Below are positions 48,323 to 56,804 of a DNA stretch of 64,000 nt, piece after piece (within the stretch, counting starts at the first letter, position 1; each line of letters opens with the position of its first letter). Both the position numbers and the translations under genes were made by a program. The notes under the pieces were generated by a model that had not been told where the DNA came from, did no database searches, and saw only the letters and a program-made list of their open reading frames with translations. The DNA is taken from assembly GCF_000737575.1 (NCBI RefSeq), contig NZ_CP006270.1:1987163-2051162 (forward strand). The letters are read 5' to 3'. The DNA is from Synechococcus sp. KORDI-49 (lineage in GTDB: Bacteria > Cyanobacteriota > Cyanobacteriia > PCC-6307 > Cyanobiaceae).

Positions 48323-48405
48323 TCGAATGCTCACCAACGTCTGACATCCCCGTTTGGATGCCCCCGACTCTCGCAGCCGGTGGTCATCACGTCGATCCCT
48401 GGAAC

Positions 48406-48573
48406 TCAGTAGTCGTTGTCGGCGACGCACATCCCCAGGCAGCGAATTCCATTGCTGGCCGTGCGGCGACAGTGGTTGCAGAGGACCGGCTCCCGGTCCT
48501 CGCTCTTCTGGCCGGTTCCGGCGGATTGATCCGCAGCCTCGCCAGTGCCGGAGGAAGATGGGGCGGAGACCAT
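48406..48573 (-). CDS. Small cysteine-rich conserved protein (zinc-ribbon-like)
   Basis: A 55-residue reading frame from the ATG at 48573 ends with VLCNHCRRTASNGIRCLGMC and VADNDY. The four cysteines in CxxC-x9-CxxxC spacing look like a metal site, and I recall closely similar C-termini in other picocyanobacteria. The N-terminal half is low-complexity (SSSGTGEAADQSAGTGQKSE). An in-frame ATG at 48600 is an alternative. Its start codon overlaps that of the divergent aldo/keto reductase in a single CATG. Confidence 0.6.
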   Translation of the reverse strand: MVSAPSSSGTGEAADQSAGTGQKSEDREPVLCNHCRRTASNGIRCLGMCVADNDY

Positions 48574-49582
48574 GAACGGTTCGGATGATGGGGCGATCAT
48601 GGCGCGCAGGGACGCGGGGCGGTTGAACGGGATCGGCTTCGGCACCTGGGCCTGGGGCAATCAGCTGGTCTGGGGGTACCAGCCCGAACGGGATGACCCT
48701 GTGCTGGAGGAGACGTTCCTGGAGGCGGTCAGGTCAGGCCTGCGTCTGGTGGATACCGCGGATTCCTACGGCACCGGGCGGTTGAACGGGCGCAGCGAAG
48801 CTCTTCTCGGTCGTTTCGTTCAGGCCTTGCCGGCCAGCCTGCAACGCGAGCTTCTGGTCGCCACGAAACTGGCGCCGTTCCCCTGGAGGATCGGCCGACG
48901 CGGACTGGATCGAGCCTTCGCTGCCAGCCGTGACCGCCTCCAGGGGCACCTTGAGAGAGTCCAGCTGCACTGGTCGACGGCTCGGTATGCCCCCTGGCAG
49001 GAGGTGTCGCTTCTGGATGGACTGGCTGATCTCGTGCTGAACGGTGCCGTGCGCGAGCTGGGCGTCTCCAACATGGGGCCCAGGCGTCTCGAGTGGATGC
49101 AGGATCGACTGGAGCAGCGTGGCGTGCGTCTGAGCAGTGTTCAGGTGCAGTTCTCCCTGATGGCTCCCGGGGATCACCGACTGCAGGACCTGCTGGCGAT
49201 CTGCCGGAAGCGGAGCATCGAGGTGCTCGCCTACAGCCCTCTGGCCTTCGGAGTGCTCGGCCAGCCTCCCGATGCGCAGCCTCGTCCTGGAACGCTTCTG
49301 CGTCGCAGGCTGTTCAACCGGTTGCTGCCGGCCAGCCTTCCGTTGCGGCAGGAACTGAAGGGGATGGCAGATCGTCGCGGTGTCTCGATGGTTCAGGTGG
49401 CTCTGAACTGGTGCCGAGCCCATGGAGCAACACCGATCCCCGGGTTGCGCAGCCCTGCCCAGGCTCGCGAGGCGGCCGCTGCCCTGAGCTGGGAGCTCAC
49501 CCCAGAGGAACAGGATCGGCTGGACACGCTCCGCAGCAGGTGTCCGGTGAGAATGCCTGCCAATCCGTTCGAGAGTGCCTGA
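48572..49582 (+). CDS. Aldo/keto reductase
   Basis: The protein shows the AKR barrel: IGFGTWAWGNQ near the start, LRLVDTADSYGTGRLNGRSE with the catalytic Asp and Tyr, LLVATKLAPFPW with Lys, and the His in VQLHWSTAR. NADPH-binding is suggested by GATPIPGLRSPAQAREAAAA near the C-terminus. The start is ambiguous (ATG at 48545, 48572 or 48599); 48572 has a GGAG 5 bases upstream. Substrate unknown. Confidence 0.88.
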   Translation: MNGSDDGAIMARRDAGRLNGIGFGTWAWGNQLVWGYQPERDDPVLEETFLEAVRSGLRLVDTADSYGTGRLNGRSEALLGRFVQALPASLQRELLVATKLAPFPWRIGRRGLDRAFAASRDRLQGHLERVQLHWSTARYAPWQEVSLLDGLADLVLNGAVRELGVSNMGPRRLEWMQDRLEQRGVRLSSVQVQFSLMAPGDHRLQDLLAICRKRSIEVLAYSPLAFGVLGQPPDAQPRPGTLLRRRLFNRLLPASLPLRQELKGMADRRGVSMVQVALNWCRAHGATPIPGLRSPAQAREAAAALSWELTPEEQDRLDTLRSRCPVRMPANPFESA

Positions 49583-49591
49583 GCGAGACGA

Positions 49592-50224
49592 TCAGGCCTC
49601 GGCGATGTGATCCTCCGGATCAGGACTCACCACCACCGGCAGGCTGTTGGCGGCCTCGCTGCGCAGTGGGACAACCTTGTCTTGGTCAGGCTTCGGAGTG
49701 GCTTTGGCGGCTTCCAGTTGCCGCTCGCATGCGCTCAGAGCCTCCTGCAGCAGTGAGTCGAAGGTGGCACCGGGCAAACGGTGTCGGGCTACCTCGAGAA
49801 AGGTGCGTGGCAGGGACTCCCCAGCAGCGTTGCGAAGAGCCGGATTGCTGCGTCGTTGCTCCTGCTCCTCCTCGATGGCCCGGATGAACCGATGGGTCAC
49901 ATCCCGTTTGGTGGTGGCCTTGATCAGGGTGTCGCGATCCTGAGGTGCCTGCCCGAGCTCCTGCTCAAGGTCCTTGATCCGGCGTTCAAGGCTGTCAAGG
50001 ACCTCTGCGGCTTCCTTGCTGATGTGCGCCAGTTGTCCGTCAGAAAGGTGCGGGAGATCAGCCACGAACACCTTGCCGTGATCGCGCAGGGTCAGAAAGG
50101 TCGGTCTCGGTCCTTGTCGGTGTCCGTTGGGTCGTTCGTGGGAGGTGGAGATGGGGCGTCTAGGAGGCGTGGGTCCCGCAGAGGACCGACGCCGCGTGGT
50201 GCGCTGGGGTCTATCAAGAGGCAT
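49592..50224 (-). CDS. Hypothetical protein of picocyanobacterial type
   Basis: I do not recognise a function. The 210-residue frame has an arginine/proline-rich N-terminus of about 40 residues, then TFLTLRDHGKVFVADLPHLS, a coiled-coil-like stretch (SKEAAEVLDSLERRIKDLEQ), DVTHRFIRAIEEEQEQRRSN and LPRTFLEVARHRLPGATFDS. No membrane span, cysteine cluster or catalytic motif is visible. The first 40 residues may not be translated. It is tail to tail with the aldo/keto reductase. Confidence 0.6.
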   Translation of the reverse strand: MPLDRPQRTTRRRSSAGPTPPRRPISTSHERPNGHRQGPRPTFLTLRDHGKVFVADLPHLSDGQLAHISKEAAEVLDSLERRIKDLEQELGQAPQDRDTLIKATTKRDVTHRFIRAIEEEQEQRRSNPALRNAAGESLPRTFLEVARHRLPGATFDSLLQEALSACERQLEAAKATPKPDQDKVVPLRSEAANSLPVVVSPDPEDHIAEA

Positions 50225-50345
50225 CGGATTTGTCCGGATGTATCGACGCTGCTATCGGAAAAAGATCCGATGTGCTCTAGGTAACTTTAATCGATTGAAA
50301 TTGAAGACGCTCTCCGGGCTGCGCTGATGTTGGAAAGCGAAGCAA

Positions 50346-51383
50346 TTACTGAGGAATTCCGCTGATCTCAGGTGGATCACCCGCTGCTCGGGAGAGGACT
50401 TCCCCGATGCTCCAGGCCTGCTGCTGCTGCTCACGGCAAAGGTCCAGCACGGCGTTCTCCTGATCGGAGGGAACCACCAGGCAGTAACCGATGCCGAGGT
50501 TGAAGGTGTGCCACATGTCCCGTTCTGGGATGTCTCCTGCCTGCTGAAGCCATGCGAACAGATCCGGTCGCGGCCAGCTTCCTGGGTCAATGGCGATGCG
50601 TGTCGCCTCGGGCAGGCAGCGAGGGAGGTTCTCCGGCAATCCACCTCCGGTCACATGGGCCATGCCGTTGACAGTCAGTCCGTTCTTCAGAAGGCTCTGC
50701 ACCACGCCTGGATACAGCTGCGTCGGCGTCAGCAGGTCCTTGATCAGCGGCCGCTGTTGTGAGCCGTAGACGGTGGAAGCGTCGGCCTCCATCCGCTCCA
50801 GAACCCTGCGGACGAGGCTGTAGCCATTGCTGTGGACACCGCTGCTGGCCAATCCGATGACCCGGTCACCGGGGTGGATGCTGCTTCCATCGATCAGTTT
50901 CTCAGCCTCGACGACGGCGACACAGAAGCCTGCAAGGTCATAGCGGCCATCTGGATAAAACCCAGGCATCTCAGCGGTTTCCCCCCCCAGCAGGGCACAG
51001 CCGCTGAGTCGGCAGCCCGCGGCGATGCCTTCCACCACCGTGGCCATGGCGTCAGGGGAGAGGGCGCCCGTCGCCATGTAATCGAGGAAGAACAGGGGGG
51101 AGGCGCCGGAGGTGATCACGTCGTTCACGCACATCGCCACCAGATCGATGCCGACACCGTGATGCCCGTGGTGCTGCTGGGCCAGTTCGAGCTTCGTGCC
51201 GACTCCATCCGTCCCGGCCACCAGCAGGGGCTGGCGCAGCCCCTCTGGAAGCCGCATCATTCCGCCAAAGCCGCCGAGGCCTCCCATCACCTCGGGTCGG
51301 TGGGTTGCCTCCACAGAGGTTCTGATCCGTTCCACGAAGGCGCGACCCGCTTCAACGTCGACGCCGGCGCTCTTGTAGTCCAT
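50346..51383 (-). CDS. purM: Phosphoribosylformylglycinamidine cyclo-ligase
   Basis: PurM makes aminoimidazole ribotide in purine synthesis. The 345-residue protein starts [20 protein letters not shown] and has [54 protein letters not shown] and [15 protein letters not shown], all family signatures. The 121 bases beyond its stop hold no gene I can support. Confidence 0.97.
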   Translation of the reverse strand: MDYKSAGVDVEAGRAFVERIRTSVEATHRPEVMGGLGGFGGMMRLPEGLRQPLLVAGTDGVGTKLELAQQHHGHHGVGIDLVAMCVNDVITSGASPLFFLDYMATGALSPDAMATVVEGIAAGCRLSGCALLGGETAEMPGFYPDGRYDLAGFCVAVVEAEKLIDGSSIHPGDRVIGLASSGVHSNGYSLVRRVLERMEADASTVYGSQQRPLIKDLLTPTQLYPGVVQSLLKNGLTVNGMAHVTGGGLPENLPRCLPEATRIAIDPGSWPRPDLFAWLQQAGDIPERDMWHTFNLGIGYCLVVPSDQENAVLDLCREQQQQAWSIGEVLSRAAGDPPEISGIPQ

Positions 51384-51692
51384 GGGTCTGAGCCGATGTT
51401 CTGATCCTGCCCCGGCGCCGTTGTCGTGACGGTGCAGACAGCGTCAGCCTGCCTGATCAGGTGAGCTGATCACTGTGAGAAGTGCGGCTGATCAGAAAGA
51501 CTTCGGATCCTGCGGAGCAACCTCAGTGTTCATGCCGGACCTCGTCATGGCAGCAGCCTGTCTTTCGCTGCCATGACCGCGATGGAGGCGGGGCGTGATC
51601 GCAAGAGATGCTCCCTAGGTTCCTTGTGACGAACTTCTAAGCAGGCCTGTTCTGACGATCAGCCTCAGGGCAGATCGCGAAGGCCATTCAGG
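51384..51692. other. Intergenic region with an 11-bp inverted repeat
   Basis: This 309-base gap between divergent purM and rlpA holds no convincing reading frame. Arms 51544-51554 and 51567-51577 are perfect 11-bp complements around a 12-base loop (half-sites GTCATGGCAGC and GCTGCCATGAC). A cluster of CTGATCA-like words lies at 51457-51500. There is no T tract, so an operator or small structured RNA is possible; none is proven. Confidence 0.5.
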
Positions 51693-52220
51693 ATGCGAAC
51701 CTTTCTGACCCTTTTCAGCCTGACCGGAGCGATCTCGGCAAGTGCTGCCGTCATCCCGGTCGTGGCGAGCGATCTCTCCTCACTGGACGGAGGCGAGCCG
51801 TTGGAGGTTTCTTCCGAGATGTCGTCCGAGCAGGGCCCGATGCTCCTCCCGGACGATGTGGTGGAGACTCCGGAACCACCTGTTGCTGTCTTGCCGAAGC
51901 CCAAGGTCAAGGTTGTTCCTGATGTTGCGAAGGTGATCACAGGTGAAGCCAGTTGGTATGGCCCGGGCTTCTACGGCAATCGCACGGCCAACGGTGAGAT
52001 CTACCGCCCGGGAACGATGACGGCTGCCCACCGCACACTTCCCTTTGGAACCAAGGTGCGCGTGACCAATCTCTGGAACGGTCGCTCCGCCGTGATCCGG
52101 ATCAACGACCGCGGTCCCTTCGTGGCACATCGGGTCATCGACCTGGGGCATGGAGCCGCAAGCACTCTTGGTCTGACTGGCTCCGGCATCGCTGAAGTCC
52201 GCCTCGAGGTGCTGCGCTGA
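51693..52220 (+). CDS. rlpA: RlpA-like septal/cell-wall DPBB protein
   Basis: The 175-residue protein has an N-terminal hydrophobic export signal (FLTLFSLTGAISASAAVIPV), a spacer rich in E, P and V, and a double-psi beta-barrel domain with GEASWYGPGFYGNRTANGEI, AAHRTLPFGTKVRVTN and VIRINDRGPFV. RlpA proteins act on peptidoglycan, some as lytic transglycosylases on denuded glycan. The SPOR domain of E. coli RlpA is absent. It ends at the very start of the panC-cmk gene. Confidence 0.88.
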   Translation: MRTFLTLFSLTGAISASAAVIPVVASDLSSLDGGEPLEVSSEMSSEQGPMLLPDDVVETPEPPVAVLPKPKVKVVPDVAKVITGEASWYGPGFYGNRTANGEIYRPGTMTAAHRTLPFGTKVRVTNLWNGRSAVIRINDRGPFVAHRVIDLGHGAASTLGLTGSGIAEVRLEVLR

Positions 52221-53737
52221 AGCCACACCTGCTGCGATCAGCTGCGGAACTCAGCGTCTGGCGTCGAGGCCTGGATCGTCCCCTTTCCTTTGTCCCGACG
52301 ATGGGAGGACTCCATGGGGGACATGGTCAGCTGATGCGATCTGCCCGTTCCTCGGATCAGGGCCCGGTGCTGGTGAGCATCTTTGTGAATCCGCTGCAGT
52401 TCGCTCCCAACGAGGATTTCGCGCGGTATCCCCGCACTCTGGATGCTGACGTTGCTGTGGCCGAATCCTGTGGGGCCGATGCGATCTGGGTTCCGTCCGT
52501 TGCAACGGTTTATCCGGATGGGCCTGAAGATGTGATGCGCATTCAGGTGCCGGATTCTCTCCAGCGGTCACTCTGTGGTGGCGGTCGCCCTGGCCACTTT
52601 GATGGAGTCGCCACCGTCGTGGCCCGCCTTCTGGCCATGGTGCGCCCGGATCGTCTGGTGCTGGGAGAGAAGGACTGGCAGCAGCTGGTCATCCTCCGCA
52701 GGCTTGTGGCTGATCTGGGTCTTCCGTTGTCCGTGCTGAGCGTTCCGACCGTGCGGGAGTCGGACGGTCTGGCTTTCAGCTCTCGCAATCGTTATCTCTC
52801 CGGGGAACAACGCGAACGGGCGGCTGCTCTGCCACGGCTGCTGCGGGCGACGGACGATGGCGCCATCGATCGACTTCCCAACGCACTCAGGGATGCCGGC
52901 CTTGAGGTGGAGTATGTAGAGAGAGTGGATCCCGTCACCCTGCAGCCCTGCGGTGAGGAGAAGGCGATCTCTCTGTTGGCCGCGGCGGTTCGTTGCGGCG
53001 GTACCCGTCTGATTGATCACGTTTTTCTGATGAGCCGAGCTCCCCTTGTCGCCATCGATGGTCCGGCCGGGGCCGGTAAGAGCACGGTGACCAGAGCCTT
53101 CGCCGAGCGATTGGGTTTGACCTATCTCGACACCGGGGCGATGTATCGCTCCGTGACCTGGCTTGTGAGGAGCCATGGGGTGGACCCTGCCGATGGGGCG
53201 GCGATCGAGCCGCTGCTGGATGGTCTTGATCTTCAGCTCAAGTCGCTTCCTTCGGGTGGTCAGCAGGTTCTGGTGAATGGAAAGGATGTGAGCACCGTGA
53301 TCCGTTCGCCGGAGGTCACGGCGTCCGTGTCCGCGGTGGCGGCCCATCGGTGTGTGCGTCAGGCGCTGACCAACCAGCAGCAGGCGATGGGGGCGAAGGG
53401 AGGTCTGGTGGCGGAGGGACGTGACATCGGCACTGCCGTGTTTCCCGACGCCGAGCTGAAGGTGTTTCTCACCGCCACGGTCGCGGAGCGGGCCCGCCGT
53501 CGGGCCCTGGATCTGGAGCAGCGCGGCTTCCCCGTTCCAGAGCGCTCTGAGCTGGAGGCGCAGATCGCCGAGCGGGACCGGCTGGACAGCACCCGGGAGG
53601 AGGCCCCGTTGGTGAAGGCTGCCGATGCGGTGGAGCTGATCACCGATGGCATGAGCATTGATGCCGTGATTGATGAGCTGGTGGGGCAGTTCCGCTCGCG
53701 GGTGGGTGAAGAGGTCTGGCCTACGCCTGGGAACTGA
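52217..53737 (+). CDS. panC/cmk: Bifunctional pantoate-beta-alanine ligase / cytidylate kinase
   Basis: This is the cyanobacterial PanC-CMK fusion. PanC motifs are LSFVPTMGGLHGGHGQLM, VSIFVNPLQFAPNEDF and the KDWQQL/SSRNRYLSG region; the CMK half starts near 53040 with VAIDGPAGAGKSTVTRAF and DTGAMYRSVTW. The PanC N-terminus (RSAAELSVWRRGLDRPLSFV) is open upstream of the first ATG (52301), but no ATG, GTG or TTG precedes it in frame. A CTG at 52217, overlapping the rlpA stop, would give 506 residues, the usual size, so I mark it. Activities are sure; the start is not. Confidence 0.9.
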   Translation: MKPHLLRSAAELSVWRRGLDRPLSFVPTMGGLHGGHGQLMRSARSSDQGPVLVSIFVNPLQFAPNEDFARYPRTLDADVAVAESCGADAIWVPSVATVYPDGPEDVMRIQVPDSLQRSLCGGGRPGHFDGVATVVARLLAMVRPDRLVLGEKDWQQLVILRRLVADLGLPLSVLSVPTVRESDGLAFSSRNRYLSGEQRERAAALPRLLRATDDGAIDRLPNALRDAGLEVEYVERVDPVTLQPCGEEKAISLLAAAVRCGGTRLIDHVFLMSRAPLVAIDGPAGAGKSTVTRAFAERLGLTYLDTGAMYRSVTWLVRSHGVDPADGAAIEPLLDGLDLQLKSLPSGGQQVLVNGKDVSTVIRSPEVTASVSAVAAHRCVRQALTNQQQAMGAKGGLVAEGRDIGTAVFPDAELKVFLTATVAERARRRALDLEQRGFPVPERSELEAQIAERDRLDSTREEAPLVKAADAVELITDGMSIDAVIDELVGQFRSRVGEEVWPTPGN

Positions 53738-54200
53738 GCTCGTCCAGGAGGTTGCTGCAGGCGTCCTCCAGCAGATCCAGCACATGCTCGAAACCGGCTT
53801 CACCTCCGTAATAGGGATCCGGAACTTCGGTTTCAGTGAAGCGCTGGGCGTAACTCAGCATCGGCCGCACGGTCGCTGTGGCGCGGTGTCCGGCTTCCCG
53901 GGCCAGGCCCTGAACGGCCGTCAGGTTGGCGTCATCCATGGTGAGGACCAGATCGAAGTCACTCAGGTCGTCCAGGCTGATTTGACGAGCACGGCTTGGC
54001 AACTGGATTCCGCGACGGCCGGCGGCCGCCTGCATGCGCCGGTCAGCGGGGTTGCCGGTGTGCCAGCCACCGGTGCCGGCGGAATCCACCACGAACCGGT
54101 CGCTGAGTCCCCGCTGATTCAGCAGGTGCAGGAACACCCCTTCGGCGGCTGGCGAGCGGCAGATGTTGCCAAGGCAGACGAACAGCAGCTTCTGAGTCAT
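53721..54200 (-). CDS. Low-molecular-weight protein tyrosine phosphatase
   Basis: The 159-residue protein has the catalytic loop VCLGNICRSP (C9 to R15) and the acid loop VPDPYYGG near residue 125, so it should be active on phosphotyrosine. It is last in the run cpcT-cpcE-cpcF-phosphatase; its start overlaps cpcF by 4 bases. A phosphatase at this end of the rod region is known in marine Synechococcus, but its role in phycobilisome biology is unproven. It overlaps panC-cmk tail to tail by 17 bases. Confidence 0.93.
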   Translation of the reverse strand: MTQKLLFVCLGNICRSPAAEGVFLHLLNQRGLSDRFVVDSAGTGGWHTGNPADRRMQAAAGRRGIQLPSRARQISLDDLSDFDLVLTMDDANLTAVQGLAREAGHRATATVRPMLSYAQRFTETEVPDPYYGGEAGFEHVLDLLEDACSNLLDELSSQA

Positions 54201-54832
54201 CCGATGGACAGGCGTTGGAGGGCGAGCTGGGCCCGCAGACGCACCACCTTGACATTTTCACGGCATTCCTCTGACAACTCCTGCAGGAGCGCGCACCCCC
54301 GATCTGCCAGGGGCTCTGGCGGTGGCGTCAGGCTGAGCCGTCGTTCCAGGCCGTAGGCAGCCGCATATCGCACCACCCACTCATCGTCACGGGCAGCGCG
54401 AAAGAGGGCGAGATAACAGCGCGACAGATCAGCCGGTGCCGTGGAACCGACGAGGTCGAGTTCAGCGAGCCCACGGGTCGCTGCACGTCTCACACTGGGA
54501 GCGATGTCTGCCTGGAGGGCGCGATCGAGCAGCTCCAGGCCCCTGGGATCCCGCAGGGCGGCGATGACCCGCACGACCCATGCTCTCGCGCCATAGTTCT
54601 GAGCATCAAGGCTCATCAGCAGGGTGGGGACGATGGCTCGGCCCAGAGCGATCAGCCCTTGCGTGGCCACGGCGGCAACCGCTGGATTGTTGTAACCGAG
54701 CACCTTGATCAAGGTGGGAGCCGCCGCTGGATCTTCCAGGGCGCAGATGGCCTGAGTTGCACGCACCAGCTCGGGAGTGGTTCTGGCGTCATCCAGGTGA
54801 CGGATGGCACTGTCCAAGGCAACCGATGGCAT
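54197..54832 (-). CDS. cpcF: Phycocyanin alpha-84 bilin lyase subunit, CpcF/RpcF type (HEAT repeat)
   Basis: The 211-residue protein is built of HEAT/PBS-lyase repeats (APTLIKVLGYNNPAVAAVAT, APSVRRAATRGLAELDLVG, DDEWVVRYAAAYGLERRLSL). With its partner at 54832-55602 it forms the heterodimeric E/F lyase that puts a bilin on Cys84 of phycocyanin alpha. Whether it attaches phycocyanobilin (CpcEF) or phycoerythrobilin (RpcEF) cannot be decided here. Start and end overlap the neighbours, so the four genes are coupled. Confidence 0.85.
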   Translation of the reverse strand: MPSVALDSAIRHLDDARTTPELVRATQAICALEDPAAAPTLIKVLGYNNPAVAAVATQGLIALGRAIVPTLLMSLDAQNYGARAWVVRVIAALRDPRGLELLDRALQADIAPSVRRAATRGLAELDLVGSTAPADLSRCYLALFRAARDDEWVVRYAAAYGLERRLSLTPPPEPLADRGCALLQELSEECRENVKVVRLRAQLALQRLSIG

Positions 54833-55602
54833 CAGAGCAGCCTGTCCATCACATCGAGAATGGTGCTGTCACCGCTCTGTTCGGCAAGACCTCTCAGCGC
54901 CACCAGTTTGAGACTGCTTTCAACCGTTGCCGCCTCAATGGCCGGCAGCGAAGCAGTCCAGCCCGTGGCCCCGAGATCAAGCAGGGCTCCGCGGCGTACC
55001 AGAGGTTCCGGATGCAGCAGCAGTTGCTCGAGTTCGGAAGCCCATCGCTGGTCTCCGGTGATCTGGAGCAGGGCCCGACAGGCGGCTGCGCGGATCAGGG
55101 GTCTTGGATGCTGGGTGAAGGGAGTGATCGTCTCAATGACGCTTGGCGTTGCCACCCCGATGGCTCCGAGAGCTTCCAGGATCGCTTCGCAGGGTTCCTG
55201 GAGCAGGGCCGATCCAGGTTGCTCCCGGCCCGCCTGCTCCGGCCCTCCGGCAATCAGATGGCACAACGGGCCGACGGCTTCGGTCGCCCGATGGAGCCCC
55301 AGGCTGCGTGCCGCTTCCTCACGGACGGAGTAATCAGAGGATCTCAGCAGAGGCAGCAGGGCGCTGAGAGCCGGTGCGTCCTGCAGCATGCCGAGAGCAC
55401 GGATGGCATTCAGAGCCACACCTCGGCGCTCTGGATCAACGGGAACCTGACTGAGCGCAGACAGGGTGTCGAGCAACAACGTCACCGCCTGCGGGTGTCT
55501 GCTGCGCATCCTCCCCAGCCACCAGGCTGCGTAGTACTGAGCCGGAACGTCCTCGGTCTGGCGGAGGTTGGCGATCACCTGAGCTTCGCTCAAAGGTTCC
55601 AT
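54832..55602 (-). CDS. cpcE: Phycocyanin alpha-84 bilin lyase subunit, CpcE/RpcE type (HEAT repeat)
   Basis: The 256-residue protein contains several HEAT repeats (PALSALLPLLRSSDYSVREE, AARSLGLHRATEAVGPLCHL, PLVRRGALLDLGATGW) as in CpcE. I use the ATG at 55602, in a TGATG junction with the cpcT stop, over a GTG at 55611. It should pair with the product of the next gene. If the strain makes R-phycocyanin II it would be named rpcE. Confidence 0.85.
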   Translation of the reverse strand: MEPLSEAQVIANLRQTEDVPAQYYAAWWLGRMRSRHPQAVTLLLDTLSALSQVPVDPERRGVALNAIRALGMLQDAPALSALLPLLRSSDYSVREEAARSLGLHRATEAVGPLCHLIAGGPEQAGREQPGSALLQEPCEAILEALGAIGVATPSVIETITPFTQHPRPLIRAAACRALLQITGDQRWASELEQLLLHPEPLVRRGALLDLGATGWTASLPAIEAATVESSLKLVALRGLAEQSGDSTILDVMDRLL

Positions 55603-56192
55603 CACAACCACTCCGCCGGCAAGTCATCACCCCAGCTTGAGGTCCGCTGGAATCGAAACGCTCCAGCGACCGACCCCCAGCATTGTTCGTTGGAGACGGG
55701 GTCGTGGCCTCGATCCAGGGTCGTCAGTTCATCCCCCCAGAGGTGAAACGTGCTGAAGAGCACGGTGTCCTTTCCGTTCCGATGCACGATGCACCGGCAG
55801 CCAGGTTCGATGGCTCCGTGGTAGCCATTGTCCTGTTCCAGTACCTGGTAGTGGCACTGGTCAACGGCAACAAGATCACCCTCGACAATCTGCCGTCGAC
55901 ATTCGGGATCAAATGTCGCAGAGGCAAAGCGGGACGGATCGCGGAAGGCGTGATTCCAGAGTTTGATCACACCTGGGGATTGCTCCTCAGCCCGGATCAT
56001 CCGCAGCCTGTAGGGATTGCTCGGATCAACCGCGTAAGTCTGTTCCAGAAGGATGGATCCGGGCCTGAGATGGTCCAGTGGGCGATAACGCAGAAAGATG
56101 TGGGAATAGAGCGGTGGGTTGTCGAAGGCCTGCTTCTGATTGCTGTATTCCCCACAGAGCAGGCTGAGAAAACGACGCACGGTGGAAGTCAT
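55602..56192 (-). CDS. cpcT: Phycocyanin beta-153 bilin lyase, CpcT/RpcT type
   Basis: CpcT attaches a bilin to Cys153 of the phycocyanin beta subunit. The 196-residue protein starts MTSTVRRFLSLLCGEYSNQK and shows YSHIFLRYRPL, LLEQTYAVDPSNPYRLRMIR and the C-terminal SNEQCWGSVAGAFRFQRTSS of the CpcT/CpeT family. It lies just after the cpcBA terminator and heads the lyase run that serves the same protein. Confidence 0.88.
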   Translation of the reverse strand: MTSTVRRFLSLLCGEYSNQKQAFDNPPLYSHIFLRYRPLDHLRPGSILLEQTYAVDPSNPYRLRMIRAEEQSPGVIKLWNHAFRDPSRFASATFDPECRRQIVEGDLVAVDQCHYQVLEQDNGYHGAIEPGCRCIVHRNGKDTVLFSTFHLWGDELTTLDRGHDPVSNEQCWGSVAGAFRFQRTSSWGDDLPAEWL

Positions 56193-56223
56193 CTCAGCTC
56201 AGCTGGGCTTGATAGACAGGAAC

Positions 56224-56253
56224 AATAAAAAAAGCCCCCCGGTGGGGGGCTTT
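56224..56253 (-). terminator. Intrinsic terminator after cpcBA
   Basis: Arms 56244-56253 and 56231-56240 form a 10-bp stem with six G-C pairs in a row around a 3-base loop. On the minus strand the stem is followed by a run of T. It sits 19 bases beyond the cpcA stop and before the cpcT start, where it would end the abundant cpcBA message and leave partial readthrough to the lyases. Confidence 0.9.
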
Positions 56254-56271
56254 CAACGCATCGGGACCTGA

Positions 56272-56760
56272 TCAGATCAGGGAGTTGATGGCGTAATCGA
56301 TGTAGCTGTTGGCTTCGGTGGCGGCGTCGCCGCTGAGCCCATGATTGGCTTTGATGTGCTTCAGAGCTTCCACGTACCAGGAGGGGGAGAGCTCGAAGGT
56401 GCGGTTGATTTCTGCCAGACCGGCAATCAGGTAGTCGTCCATGGGGCCGGTGCCACCTGCCACCAGGCAGTACGTGATCATGCGCAGGTAGTACCCGACG
56501 TCGCGGGAGCACTTGGCCTTGCCTTCCGGGGTGGCGGAGTAGTTGGACCCCTCCATCTGGGTGGTGTAGGGGAACTTGCTGTAAACGGCCTGAGCAGCGC
56601 CGTTGACCAGAGAATCAGCTTTCGAGGTCAGTGCCTTGGCAGCTTCGAGGCTGGCCTTGGCACGGCTGAAGCGACCGGAAGCGGCCTGCACTTCGGTGTT
56701 GCTGAGGAAGCGTCCCTGGGAATCGGCAGCTGCGACAGCTTCGGTGAGGGGGGTTTTCAT
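56272..56760 (-). CDS. cpcA: Phycocyanin alpha subunit
   Basis: The 162-residue biliprotein starts [20 protein letters not shown] and has the bilin cysteine Cys84 in [20 protein letters not shown]. Length is that of CpcA/RpcA. It pairs with the beta subunit just upstream (44-base gap) to form rod hexamers at the core end. Type (C-phycocyanin or R-phycocyanin II) depends on the bilin attached at Cys84, which sequence alone does not show. Confidence 0.95.
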   Translation of the reverse strand: MKTPLTEAVAAADSQGRFLSNTEVQAASGRFSRAKASLEAAKALTSKADSLVNGAAQAVYSKFPYTTQMEGSNYSATPEGKAKCSRDVGYYLRMITYCLVAGGTGPMDDYLIAGLAEINRTFELSPSWYVEALKHIKANHGLSGDAATEANSYIDYAINSLI

Positions 56761-56804
56761 GATGAAAGAAAGAAGCGGTTAGACGAAGAGGGCTGATGCC
56801 TGGA

